Numbered from the stretch's first letter, positions 1-7,200 are shown. The stretch is DNA of 64,000 nucleotides from Thauera butanivorans NBRC 103042 (GCF_001591165.1 NZ_BCUG01000007.1:49928-113927); one strand, 5' to 3'. Made by a program: numbers and translations. The notes: a model not told the origin generated them from the sequence alone.

Positions 1-195
1 GTTGAGTCCGTCGCCAAGCTCGTTGTCGGCCAGCGGCTGGGCAATCAGCAGTGCGAGACTCAGCACGGGGTCGCGGGCGGCGACGAGGGCAACTTCCGGC
101 CAGTTGGGCGAACTGGCCGCCAGCAGGCGCAGGATGGTCACCGCACCATCGGTCCGGGGCTGGCGTTCGAGAGTGCAGAATACGGCGGGAAGCAT
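1..195 (-). CDS. Partial protein, probable HDOD-domain signalling protein (N-terminus only)
   Basis: The first 65 codons of a minus-strand gene run off the left edge, starting from an ATG at 195. The visible residues include a leucine-rich helix followed by an RDPVLSLALL segment. That resembles the repeated-helix pattern of HDOD domains, where an acidic RDP..L..LL stretch is typical. No catalytic motif can be seen in this short piece. The next gene upstream on the same strand is also an HDOD protein, which fits a paired signalling unit. The family call is an inference from about 30 residues and could be wrong; that it is coding is better supported than the family. Confidence 0.45.
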   Translation of the reverse strand, partial: MLPAVFCTLERQPRTDGAVTILRLLAASSPNWPEVALVAARDPVLSLALLIAQPLADNELGDGLN

Positions 196-291
196 GGGCG
201 GCGAGGCGCGCGGGTCGGGGTGGCTTGGGGGGATTTTAGCGGGCCGTGCCGGTTCCGCATGTGACCGAGTTTGCAATTGGCGTCAGCCTTC

Positions 292-1428
292 TCAGGCCTG
301 CAGGCTGTCGGCGAAGCCGAGGCCGGTCAGCAAGGCGTGGTTGACGCGCTCGCAGGGCAGGTGAAGGTCGTCGACTGCCTTGGTCAGACCGCTGCCGTCG
401 AAGCTCTCGCATTGTTGCGCCAGCCGCAGGAAGGGGGCGAATTCGCCCTCGCCATGCACCAGGGCATCGGTGATGCCGGCGGGCAGGTTCATTTCGTCGA
501 GCACCGATTGCATCGAAGTGCCGAGCAGCAGCGGCAGCAGCGAGAACGCGCCGGTGATGAAGAGGTTGTCACGTTCGGCGGCATCGAAGTAGTCGGCGCC
601 GATCTCTTCCATGAAGCGGCCGCGGGCGATCGCAGTCTGTATCATCGCCGGCGCGCTCGGATCGCGGCTGGCGGTGACGAGCAGCAGCGAAAGCCATTTG
701 TTGAGTGCGGTGTAGCCGAGGATGCTGACCGCGTGGCGGAAGGACTGGATCTCGCACATCAGGCCGAAGCCGGCCGAGTTGATGTAGCGCAGCAACTTGT
801 AGGACAGCGCGACGTCCTGCTTCAGCACCACCTCGATGTCGCGGACTTCGCCATTGTTGCGCACCAGGTTGAGCAGACGAATGATCTGGGCGTGGCTGGG
901 CGACAACTCCTTGGCGGGCGGGTGGCCGTGCAGGAAGAACCAGCCCGATGCGCCGTCGAAGCCGGCGCCGATCGCCGGGCGGAAGCCGCCGGCTTCGGCC
1001 AGGCCCCAGGCCAGCTTGAGGCCGGGCGCGCCGGCCGGCGAGGAGACGCGGCGCGCATCCATCAGCACGAAGCGCCAGTCGATGCCGGCCGGCAGCGCCG
1101 TGCCGGGCGTATACCAGGTCAGGTTCATCGGCCGGCCGGCTTCCTGCAACTGGGCCATCAGCGCCTGCGTTTGCGGATGGCCCAGGGTCTGGGCGGGAAT
1201 CTCGATCGAGGCGTTGTCCGGCATCTGCCAGTTCAGCAGTTCGGGTGTCGGCACCAGGCGGCCGAGGCTGACGAAGACGGCGTGATGAGCCGGCCAAGCC
1301 GCCGTCCGTGCGTTCAGCACCTCGACCACCGCAGCGACGTTCGGGCCGTGGGCGATGATGCGGTTCGCGGTGATGGCGTGGCGCTTGTTGACCACGGGTT
1401 CGCGGGTCAGCAGGACGGTCTGGCTCAT
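292..1428 (-). CDS. EAL-like/HDOD signalling protein (YuxH type)
   Basis: A 378-residue protein with two parts. The N-terminal ~170 residues resemble a degenerate EAL domain (opening with LLTREPVVNKRHAI) without an intact E-A-L or D-D-F-G-T-G set, so c-di-GMP hydrolysis is unlikely. The C-terminal part is an HDOD domain (IIRLLNLVRNN, LSYKLLRYINSAGF, SILGYTALNKWL), a non-enzymatic HD-fold module used in signalling. I chose the ATG at 1428; a longer in-frame ORF reaches 1539 but would run into the reductase gene at 1448. GGAG lies just upstream of the chosen start. The gene follows the reductase gene on the same strand with a 19-base gap, so the two may be co-transcribed. Confidence 0.8.
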   Translation of the reverse strand: MSQTVLLTREPVVNKRHAITANRIIAHGPNVAAVVEVLNARTAAWPAHHAVFVSLGRLVPTPELLNWQMPDNASIEIPAQTLGHPQTQALMAQLQEAGRPMNLTWYTPGTALPAGIDWRFVLMDARRVSSPAGAPGLKLAWGLAEAGGFRPAIGAGFDGASGWFFLHGHPPAKELSPSHAQIIRLLNLVRNNGEVRDIEVVLKQDVALSYKLLRYINSAGFGLMCEIQSFRHAVSILGYTALNKWLSLLLVTASRDPSAPAMIQTAIARGRFMEEIGADYFDAAERDNLFITGAFSLLPLLLGTSMQSVLDEMNLPAGITDALVHGEGEFAPFLRLAQQCESFDGSGLTKAVDDLHLPCERVNHALLTGLGFADSLQA

Positions 1429-1447
1429 TGCGGCTCCGGTGGGCGGG

Positions 1448-2470
1448 TCAGTTTGCCGGGCTGGCGAAGGTGAAGGCATCGGCGAAGAAGGCGCCCTCGG
1501 GCAGGCCGCGTTCCGTATGGAAGCTGGCGCGTGCCGCATCGATCATCGCCGGCGCGCCACAGGCGTAGACCTCGTGGCCCGACAGGTCGGCGAAGTCGTC
1601 CAGCACGGCCTGGTGCACCAGGCCGCGGCGGCCGTCCCAAGCGTCGCCGGGCTTTTCGTCCGACAGCACCGGGATGTAGCGCAGGTTCGGCAGGCGGCTT
1701 TCCCAGCCGCGCGCCAGTTCGTCCAGGTACAGGCCGGCGCGGTCGCGCGAACCCCAGTACAGCGTGACAGGGCGCTGCAGGCCGGTCTCGACCGCATGTT
1801 CGACGATGCTCTTGATCGGCGCGAAGCCGGTGCCGCCGGCGACCATGACGATCGGGCGCTGCGAATCCTCGCGCAGCCAGAAACTGCCCAGCGGGCCCTC
1901 GATGCGCAGGATGTCCTTTTCCTTCATGCCCTCGAAGACGTGGGAGGTGAAGCGGCCGCCATCGATGCGGCGCACGTGCAATTCGATATGGCTGGCGTCG
2001 TGCGGCGCATTGGCGATCGAGAAACTGCGGCGCTGGCCGTCGGCGAGCAGGATGTCGATGTACTGGCCGGCCTTGAAACGGAAGGTCTCGCTCGCCGGCA
2101 GCTTGAGGTCGAGCAGCATCACGTCGTCGGCCAGCCGCTGCAGCTTCTGCACGCGGCTGGGCAGCTTCCGGACCGGGATGTCGCCGGCACGGGTGACGTT
2201 GCGCGCTTCCAGCACCAGGTCGGAAAGCGGCTTCGCACAGCAGAACAGCGCATAGCCCTCGGCCTGGTCGGCGGCGCTCAGCGCGCCGGCGGAGTATTTG
2301 CCGTAATCCACCGAGCCCTGCACGATCCTGCCCTTGCAGGCGCCGCAGGCGCCGTCGCGGCAACTGTGCGGCAGCAGCAGGCCGGCATCGTGTGCTGCTT
2401 CGAGGACGGTCTGGCCGTCGGCGGCGTCGAACGAATGATCGCCAGGCTGGAGGGAAATCCGGTAGCTCAT
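1448..2470 (-). CDS. NAD(P)H-flavin reductase with N-terminal 2Fe-2S ferredoxin domain (AscD-like)
   Basis: A 340-residue electron-transfer flavoprotein. A plant-type 2Fe-2S ferredoxin domain comes first, with C37, C42, C45 (CRDGACGAC) and a later Cys at 77 or 78. It is followed by an FAD-binding barrel (RSFSIANAP near 148) and an NAD-binding domain (AGGTGFAPI at 211-219; ACGAP near the C-terminus). This is the layout of CDP-6-deoxy-delta-3,4-glucoseen reductase-like proteins and of oxygenase reductase components. The physiological acceptor is not evident; no oxygenase or sugar-modifying gene is adjacent. The start at 2470 is preferred over an extension to 2587 because it begins exactly at the ferredoxin fold and leaves a 21-base divergent spacer to the next gene. 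Confidence 0.85.
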   Translation of the reverse strand: MSYRISLQPGDHSFDAADGQTVLEAAHDAGLLLPHSCRDGACGACKGRIVQGSVDYGKYSAGALSAADQAEGYALFCCAKPLSDLVLEARNVTRAGDIPVRKLPSRVQKLQRLADDVMLLDLKLPASETFRFKAGQYIDILLADGQRRSFSIANAPHDASHIELHVRRIDGGRFTSHVFEGMKEKDILRIEGPLGSFWLREDSQRPIVMVAGGTGFAPIKSIVEHAVETGLQRPVTLYWGSRDRAGLYLDELARGWESRLPNLRYIPVLSDEKPGDAWDGRRGLVHQAVLDDFADLSGHEVYACGAPAMIDAARASFHTERGLPEGAFFADAFTFASPAN

Positions 2471-2491
2471 GGTGCGTGTGATAATGACGGG

Positions 2492-3367
2492 ATGAAAAGA
2501 GTCCTGATCGTCGGCAGTGGCGATGTCGCCGCCCGCTGCCTGCCGTGGTTGACGCAGCGCTTTCGTGTTCTCGCCCTCGTACGCCATGCCGATGCGGCCG
2601 ACGCGCTGCGGATTGCGGGCGCGGTGCCGGTACGGGCCGATCTCGACGACCGCAGGAGCCTGACCAGGCTGGCCGGGCTTGCCGATGTCGTATTGTACTT
2701 CGCCCCGCCGCCTGCGCAGGGGGCCACGGACACCCGGATGACGCGCTTCCTGGCCGCGTCCGGCGCGGGCCGGAGTCTACCACAGGGCCTCGTATACATA
2801 AGTACGACAGGGGTTTACGGCGACTGCGGCGGCGCCTCCGTCGACGAGACGCGGCCCTGCCGCGCCAGCACCGCGCGGGCATTGCGGCGAGTCGATGCCG
2901 AGTGCCGGCTGCGCCGCTTCGGGCGCCGCAGCGGCGTGCGCGTCAGCGTGCTGCGGGCGCCCGGCATCTACGCCGCGGACCGCCTGCCGCTCGAACGCCT
3001 GCGGCGCGGCGACCCGGTGCTCGCCGCGGAAGACGACGTCTTCACCAATCACATCCACGCCGACGATCTTGCCCGGCTGGCCTGTATGGCGATGTTCCGT
3101 GCCGGTGCAGGCCGCGTGTATAACGCCAGCGACGATTCCGGCCTGAAGATGGGCGAGTATTTCGATGCGGTGGCCGACGCGCTGGCGCTGCCGCGTCCGC
3201 CGCGGCTGCCGCGCGAACAGATCGTCCAGCGGCTGTCGCCGCTGACGCTGTCCTTCATGGGCGAATCGCGCCGGCTCGACAACCGCCGCATCAAGCGGGA
3301 ATTGCGTACGGCGCTGCGCTACCCGACGGTGGCGGATGGACTGCGCGCCCTGCCGGGCCGGCGCTGA
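2492..3367 (+). CDS. NAD(P)-dependent epimerase/dehydratase-like SDR (YeeZ type)
   Basis: A 291-residue Rossmann protein. It starts with the nucleotide-binding strand and loop MKRVLIVGSGDVAARCL, which has a compact GSGDVA version of the glycine motif. STTGVYGDCGG follows near residue 105; the Y is the usual SDR catalytic Tyr, but the partner Lys of YxxxK is not apparent. A C-terminal substrate domain comes next. This matches the extended-SDR YeeZ subgroup of unknown substrate. It is divergent from the flavin reductase, so the two may share the short 2471-2491 regulatory region. The start was chosen because the upstream extension lies antisense to the reductase gene. Confidence 0.78.
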   Translation: MKRVLIVGSGDVAARCLPWLTQRFRVLALVRHADAADALRIAGAVPVRADLDDRRSLTRLAGLADVVLYFAPPPAQGATDTRMTRFLAASGAGRSLPQGLVYISTTGVYGDCGGASVDETRPCRASTARALRRVDAECRLRRFGRRSGVRVSVLRAPGIYAADRLPLERLRRGDPVLAAEDDVFTNHIHADDLARLACMAMFRAGAGRVYNASDDSGLKMGEYFDAVADALALPRPPRLPREQIVQRLSPLTLSFMGESRRLDNRRIKRELRTALRYPTVADGLRALPGRR

Positions 3368-3417
3368 GCCGCTGCCTCCGTCTTCCTCTTTTTTTCCATC
3401 ATCGAGATTTCATCGAC

Positions 3418-3828
3418 ATGCTGACCATCAAGGCCTTGCACATCATCTTCGTCGTGAGCTGGTTCGCCGGCCTGTTCTACCTGCCGCGCCTGTTCGTCAA
3501 TCACGCCATGGTCGAGGACGCCGCCACCCGCGAGCGCCTGGCGATGATGGAGATGAAGCTCTACCGCTTCATGACGCCGTTGGGCATCCTCGCCGTGGTG
3601 CTGGGCTTCTGGCTGTGGTTCGGCTACGGCTTCGCCGGCGGCTGGCTGCATGCCAAGACCCTGCTCGTCGTTTTCCTGATCGGCTACCACCTCTACTGCG
3701 GCCGCCTGCTGCGCGCCTTCGCCGAGGGCCGCAATACCCGCAGCCACGTGTGGTTCCGTGTGTTCAACGAGATTCCGGTGGTCGTTCTCTTTGTCGTGGT
3801 CTTCCTCGTCGTGCTCAAGCCGTTCTGA
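3418..3828 (+). CDS. hemJ: HemJ-like membrane protein (UPF0093, protoporphyrinogen oxidase)
   Basis: A 136-residue integral membrane protein with about four hydrophobic helices. It carries the family's opening signature around ALHIIFVVSWFAGLFYLPRL, with His8 and the WFAGLFYLPRLFV stretch, and a Lys at position 80 in the third helix. HemJ proteins oxidise protoporphyrinogen IX to protoporphyrin IX in bacteria lacking HemG/HemY, and conserved His and Lys residues are important for activity. The length is typical. It lies 50 bases after the SDR gene on the same strand. hemL, another tetrapyrrole gene, is 41 kb away in this window. Confidence 0.8.
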   Translation: MLTIKALHIIFVVSWFAGLFYLPRLFVNHAMVEDAATRERLAMMEMKLYRFMTPLGILAVVLGFWLWFGYGFAGGWLHAKTLLVVFLIGYHLYCGRLLRAFAEGRNTRSHVWFRVFNEIPVVVLFVVVFLVVLKPF

Positions 3829-3941
3829 ACGAGCGCATGGCGGAATCCGGCCGGCCCGCGAGATTGCGGCACCCGTGCCGGGTGGCTATGCTCGACGGCG
3901 TGAAACCCTGAGGTGTTCCCTGAAGTGCAGCGAGGAAAACC

Positions 3942-4514
3942 ATGAGCCTGCCCGAGCCCAAGATTCCGTTCGGGCCAGACGATTTCCTGGCCTGGGAAAG
4001 CGAACAGCCCTTCCGCAGCGAATACGTGGACGGCGAAGTGTTTGCCATGAGCGGCGCCTCCGATGCGCACGGCACGGCGGCAGGCAACCTGTTCGTCGGC
4101 TTGCATGCCCATCTGCGCGGCAAGCCCTGCAAGGTCTTCATCTCCGGCATGAAGGTCCGCGTCGACGCCGCCAACAGCTTCTACTACCCCGACATCCTCG
4201 TCACCTGCGACCCGCGCGACCGCCAGCCCGGGGCAAGCCACGTCAAGCGCCATCCGGTGCTGGTCGTCGAGGTGCTGTCGCCGACCACCGAAGCCTACGA
4301 CCGCGGCGACAAGTTCGCCGCCTACCGCACGCTGGAGTCGCTGCAGGAATACGTGCTGGTTTCGGTCGAGCAGCGCCGTGTCGAGGTCTTCCGCCGCGAC
4401 GCTACCGGGCACTGGGTGCTGTATCCGTTCGCAGCGGATGAAGAACTGGAACTGGCCAGCGTCGATTTCCGCTGCCCGGCGGCCGAGGTGTTCGAGGGGG
4501 TGGAGGGCGCTTAG
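3942..4514 (+). CDS. Uma2 family protein (DUF820, PD-(D/E)xK fold)
   Basis: A 190-residue protein with the Uma2 pattern: a PD at residues 83-84 (YYPDILV), then VVEVLSPTTE with E110, and a downstream K124. Together these form a PD-(D/E)xK nuclease-like site. The family is widespread, often multicopy, and has no established cellular role. A good ribosome-binding site (GAGGAAAA) precedes the ATG. A paralogue lies at 20519-21100. It is convergent with the ABC ATPase, with only 23 bases between the stops. The 113-base gap upstream holds no other gene that I can see. Confidence 0.85.
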   Translation: MSLPEPKIPFGPDDFLAWESEQPFRSEYVDGEVFAMSGASDAHGTAAGNLFVGLHAHLRGKPCKVFISGMKVRVDAANSFYYPDILVTCDPRDRQPGASHVKRHPVLVVEVLSPTTEAYDRGDKFAAYRTLESLQEYVLVSVEQRRVEVFRRDATGHWVLYPFAADEELELASVDFRCPAAEVFEGVEGA

Positions 4515-4537
4515 GCCCGCACTGCCGGCTTCGCTGT

Positions 4538-5440
4538 TCAGGCCGGCTGCCGTTCTTCCAGGATCTTGAAGAACACCGTCTCCAGCGAGACCGCCGGCTT
4601 GACCGTCACCAGCCGGCCGCCGGCCGTCTGCAGCCGGGCGAGGAAGCCGGGCAGGGCGGATTCGTCCATCTCCTGTTCGTACTCGCCTTCACGGATTACC
4701 ACGTGCTCGCCGTCGAGCGGCGCATTGGCCTGATAGCGGACGATGAAACGGTCGGCGCGTTCGCTGACCAGGTCGCGCGGCGAGCGGGTGGTCAGCAGTT
4801 CGCCCTGGTGGATGAAGCCGAAGCGGTCGGCGATGCGCTCGACGTCGTGCAGCACATGCGAGGTGAAGAAGATCGCGCCGCCTTCGCGCTTGTAGTCGGC
4901 CAGGATGTCCACCACGTCCTTGCGCCCCACCGGGTCCAGGCCCGACAGCGGCTCGTCCAGCACCAGCAGGCGCGGGCTGACGACCAGTGCATGGGCCAGC
5001 GCCACGCGCTGCGCGTTGCCTTTCGACAGTTCGCGGATGCGGCGCCGGGCGTTCTGCGCCACCGAGAAGCGCTCCAGCCACTGCATGCACCAGATCTCGG
5101 CGTCCGGGCGGCGGATGTCGTACATGTCCAGCGCCATGCGCAGGATCTCCATCGGCGTGAACTGCTCGTACAGCGCGGGCGATTCCGGTACGTAGGCGAT
5201 GCCCTTGCGCGAGGCCGCCTCGCGTGCCGACACGCCGTACAGCCTTACCTCGCCTTCGTAGTCGTTGATGACGTCGAGCATCACCTTGATCGTGGTCGAT
5301 TTGCCTGCACCGTTGGGGCCGACGAAGCCGAAGACTTCGCCTTCGGTGACGTCGAAGCTGACGTCGCGCAGCGCCTGCACGGTCTTGCCGCGCGAATGGA
5401 AAGTCTTGCTGACGGAGTGGAATTCGAGAGCGGAAGTCAT
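4538..5440 (-). CDS. ABC transporter ATP-binding protein without adjacent permease
   Basis: A 300-residue ATPase with Walker A GPNGAGKST (41-49), a signature motif LSKGNAQRV (138-146; an N in place of the usual second G/Q), Walker B LLVLDEP (158-164) and the H-loop His195. The Q-loop position reads YVPES. The C-terminal ~90 residues form the extra domain seen in CcmA/DUF4162-type exporters, so it resembles ATPases of ABC-2 drug, polysaccharide or bacitracin exporters. No membrane permease is encoded on either side. Upstream on the same strand lies a toxin-antitoxin pair ending 20 bases before this start. AAGGAAA supports the ATG at 5440 over an upstream one at 5464. Confidence 0.85.
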   Translation of the reverse strand: MTSALEFHSVSKTFHSRGKTVQALRDVSFDVTEGEVFGFVGPNGAGKSTTIKVMLDVINDYEGEVRLYGVSAREAASRKGIAYVPESPALYEQFTPMEILRMALDMYDIRRPDAEIWCMQWLERFSVAQNARRRIRELSKGNAQRVALAHALVVSPRLLVLDEPLSGLDPVGRKDVVDILADYKREGGAIFFTSHVLHDVERIADRFGFIHQGELLTTRSPRDLVSERADRFIVRYQANAPLDGEHVVIREGEYEQEMDESALPGFLARLQTAGGRLVTVKPAVSLETVFFKILEERQPA

Positions 5441-5460
5441 CGGTGGTTTCCTTGGCTGCT

Positions 5461-5844
5461 TCACATGCCCAGTGATTCGAAATCGAACGATAACTGGCGA
5501 TGGTGACGGATGGCGAGCAGATGCACGGTATCGCCGATGTGCGCATACAGCACCAGATGCCGTGCCGTCACGTATTCCCGCAGGCTGCCCGTGGGGTCCA
5601 GCATTTCGAGTTGGGAGACGAGCCGTTCGAGTTGTGAGGCCGCTTCGACTGATTGCACAGGGCGGACGAGGAAATCGCGGCCCATGTCCGGGTGGCGCTC
5701 GAGGTTCGGGATCACCACGTCGTGCAGGGTATCGAGGAGTGCATCGAAATGCCCGGACGCATCAGTCTCGTCCAGAAAGCGTTCGATGGCTTCGAGATGA
5801 AGCTCGAAGCTTCGGGTGAGGAGGACAGAAGCAATCCTGCTCAT
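5461..5844 (-). CDS. RelE/ParE-family toxin
   Basis: A 127-residue protein with the RelE/ParE fold pattern: an N-terminal helical pair, a central VRPVQS segment, and a C-terminal strand motif YVTARHLVLYAHIGDTVHLLAIRHHR, which is the typical basic beta-strand and IRH ending. It is somewhat longer than the usual 90-105 residues. The start codon overlaps the antitoxin stop by four bases (ATGA), as expected for a translationally coupled type II toxin-antitoxin pair. Family members either cut mRNA on ribosomes (RelE) or inhibit gyrase (ParE); the sequence does not tell me which. Confidence 0.78.
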   Translation of the reverse strand: MSRIASVLLTRSFELHLEAIERFLDETDASGHFDALLDTLHDVVIPNLERHPDMGRDFLVRPVQSVEAASQLERLVSQLEMLDPTGSLREYVTARHLVLYAHIGDTVHLLAIRHHRQLSFDFESLGM

Positions 5845-6134
5845 TCCTTGGCGCGGCGTGCCTTGAAATCGGCGATTGCCGCGCGGGCGTCCCGGCTGCG
5901 GCCCTCGGCGACATCTCGCAAGCCACTTGCGGCATCGTCGATCAGCAGCATGTGGATGTGCGCGCGTTCGAGCCGATGGTAGTGGTCCAGGCGTTGCGCA
6001 TCGATCAGTGCGACATAGCTCTCACCATTCTTGGTGATGATCTTCTCCGCGCCTGCCTTGACCTGATCCGCCAACTCCGACAACTGGGCGCGGGCGGTGG
6101 TCAGCGAAACGATGTCCCGTGCAGTGATGGTCAT
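5841..6134 (-). CDS. Phd/YefM-family antitoxin
   Basis: A 97-residue protein opening with the Phd/YefM DNA-binding pattern (SLTTARAQLSELADQVKAG, then KIITKNGESYVALI). This fold dimerises to bind operator DNA. The C-terminal half is charged and would wrap around the toxin. It is the first gene of the pair and overlaps the toxin gene by four bases. A perfect inverted repeat 22 bases upstream of the start (6157-6180) is the likely autoregulatory operator. No clear Shine-Dalgarno sequence is seen before the ATG. Confidence 0.85.
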   Translation of the reverse strand: MTITARDIVSLTTARAQLSELADQVKAGAEKIITKNGESYVALIDAQRLDHYHRLERAHIHMLLIDDAASGLRDVAEGRSRDARAAIADFKARRAKE

Positions 6135-6156
6135 GATGATGGCTGTACAGAATTGA

Positions 6157-6180
6157 TGCTTTCATTCTAGCTTGAAAGCA
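6157..6180 (-). promoter_or_regulatory. Probable operator and -10 region of the Phd/ParE operon
   Basis: A perfect inverted repeat with arms TGCTTTCA (6157-6164) and TGAAAGCA (6173-6180) separated by eight bases. On the minus strand the spacer and arm edge include TAGAAT (6169 to 6164), a plausible -10 hexamer that would start transcription some 20 bases before the antitoxin ATG. No good -35 is visible at 16-18 bases. The position fits repression by the antitoxin or the toxin-antitoxin complex. The repeat is directly observed; its role is inferred. Confidence 0.55.
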
Positions 6181-6235
6181 GGCGTTCGATGGCAGATCGA
6201 GGTCGCCGCCAGGGGGCGTCTGCGATGCCGGCCGC

Positions 6236-6307
6236 TGGCTGCCAGGCGCTGCAGAACCGATGCGGGCATCTCCGCAGGATGAACGAACAGATGTTCGTGT
6301 CGAGCAT
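6236..6307 (-). pseudogene. Frameshifted remnant of a VapC (PIN-domain) toxin gene
   Basis: Eight bases after the vapB stop, an ATG at 6307 opens a minus-strand reading frame beginning MLDTNICSFILR. This is the hallmark VapC start, with the first PIN-domain Asp. The frame then slips. Removing one base of register continues it as EMPASVLQRLAAS, the expected VapC continuation, so a single G appears lost from a GGG run near 6271. Beyond about 6236 no further VapC similarity is visible, and the in-frame product would stop at 6167 after 46 residues. The later PIN acidic residues are absent, so the toxin is dead. The fragment abuts the operator of the neighbouring Phd/ParE system. Confidence 0.7.
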
Positions 6308-6315
6308 GCAGGTCT

Positions 6316-6549
6316 TCACAACTCGAACCGGCCTTCATCATCCACCGCCGCCGTCCGCTCCTGGAGGAAATCCGCGTCGGTCTTGGCCAGCAAGGCCAGG
6401 GATTCCCATCTCGGGCGAGTGGGGCGCAAGGTGATCACATCGCCTTCACGGCGAATCTCCAGTTCGCGCACGCCGCCGTAAGCCATGCCCACTGGCAGGC
6501 GTATGGCCTGGTTCTCGGAGCGGCCATCCCTCAGGCGGGCGTTGCCCAT
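6316..6549 (-). CDS. vapB: VapB-type antitoxin (AbrB/SpoVT fold), orphaned
   Basis: A 77-residue protein with the VapB core: DGRSENQAIRLP, then GGVRELEIRREGDVITLRP, and a C-terminal acidic toxin-binding tail ending DDEGRFEL. These antitoxins bind their own promoter through the AbrB-like N-terminus and neutralise VapC ribonucleases. The best start is the ATG at 6549 (an alternative is 6558). It lies inside the 3' end of the MarR gene, overlapping it by 19 bases. Its toxin partner just downstream survives only as a frameshifted fragment, so this antitoxin has no visible cognate toxin in the window. Confidence 0.75.
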   Translation of the reverse strand: MGNARLRDGRSENQAIRLPVGMAYGGVRELEIRREGDVITLRPTRPRWESLALLAKTDADFLQERTAAVDDEGRFEL

Positions 6550-7079
6550 TCCCGGCATATTTTCCCGGTCTGCTCGATGGCCAGCGCTTCGCCGGTCAGG
6601 CCGCAGTGCGTGGTGTCGCCGTCGGTGCGGAAGTGGGCGCATTGCCGGCAGATGCCGAAGGCGTGCTGGCCGTTGAGGCGCTGCAGCGCGACGAGGAGGC
6701 TGCGCAGGGTGTCGGCGAGCGCGGCGCCGTCGGCGTGCATGTCGAGTGCGCCTTGCACGCGCTCGGCCCAACTGTTCTGCAGCACCGCCATGCCGGCGGG
6801 CGTCAGCTTCAGGTGGATGCGCTTGCCGTGGCGGGCGTCGGCCTGCTTGACGACCAGCGCCTTGCGCTCGAGCACGGTCAGGGTCTGCGACACGGTGCCG
6901 CGGGTGATGCCGAAATAGTCGGCGATGGCGATCGGCAGGTCGCTGTAGCGGTTGGCCTGCGCCAGGTATTGCAGCACCTGGAGGTGGATCGGCAGCAGGC
7001 CGTGGCGCGCGGCGTCTTCGCGCAAGGATTGCTGGAGCAGCGCGCCCAGGCGTTCGAGGTAAAGGGTGGCGGTGGTCAT
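6531..7079 (-). CDS. MarR-family regulator with C-terminal four-cysteine tail
   Basis: A 182-residue winged-helix protein. The DNA-binding segment (AIADYFGITRGTVSQTLTVLERKALV, about 51-76) and the wing (ARHGKRIHLKLT) are clear. A C-terminal extension holds four cysteines, C144, C147, C159 and C175 (CxxC-x11-C-x15-C), which could bind metal or act as a redox switch. It is divergent from a CPIC thioredoxin-like gene across 121 bases containing two near-identical 19-bp palindromes. The arrangement suggests that it represses itself and the divergent gene in response to an oxidant, thiol or metal signal; the ligand is unknown. Confidence 0.85.
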   Translation of the reverse strand: MTTATLYLERLGALLQQSLREDAARHGLLPIHLQVLQYLAQANRYSDLPIAIADYFGITRGTVSQTLTVLERKALVVKQADARHGKRIHLKLTPAGMAVLQNSWAERVQGALDMHADGAALADTLRSLLVALQRLNGQHAFGICRQCAHFRTDGDTTHCGLTGEALAIEQTGKICREWATPA

Positions 7080-7086
7080 GGCAATA

Positions 7087-7105
7087 ATGTATCGCCTCGA
7101 AGCAT
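7087..7105. promoter_or_regulatory. Operator 2 of the MarR/thioredoxin-like divergon
   Basis: The 19-base sequence ATGTATCGCCTCGAAGCAT matches operator 1 at 15 of 19 positions and keeps the same 9-1-9 symmetry, imperfectly. It lies 7 bases before the MarR start codon, so binding here would block translation-proximal transcription of the regulator gene. Centre-to-centre spacing to operator 1 is 55 bases, near five helical turns. Confidence 0.55.
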
Positions 7106-7108
7106 TGC

Positions 7109-7137
7109 TTGACCAGCGGGTGTACGATGCCTATGCT
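7109..7137 (+). promoter_or_regulatory. Promoter of the thioredoxin-like gene
   Basis: A TTGACC -35 element (7109-7114, five of six consensus bases) and TATGCT -10 (7132-7137, four of six) are separated by 17 bases. The predicted start is near 7144, inside operator 1, which gives a simple route to repression by the divergent MarR protein. Confidence 0.55.
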
Positions 7138-7141
7138 TTAA

Positions 7142-7160
7142 ATGCATCGAGTCGATGCAT
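7142..7160. promoter_or_regulatory. Operator 1: perfect 19-bp palindrome in the MarR divergon
   Basis: ATGCATCGA and TCGATGCAT flank a single central G, giving a perfect palindrome of the size bound by MarR dimers. It overlaps the predicted transcription start of the thioredoxin-like gene, 40 bases before that gene's ATG. A close second copy is at 7087-7105. Confidence 0.65.
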
Positions 7161-7200
7161 GTTTGCATCCATTACATCCAGAAACCCAAGGAGCGTCATC

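Noticed and set aside
1355..2491. N-terminal extension of the SDR gene giving 670 residues
   Set aside because: The extension is antisense to the flavin reductase gene, and the Rossmann motif starts exactly at the ATG at 2492.
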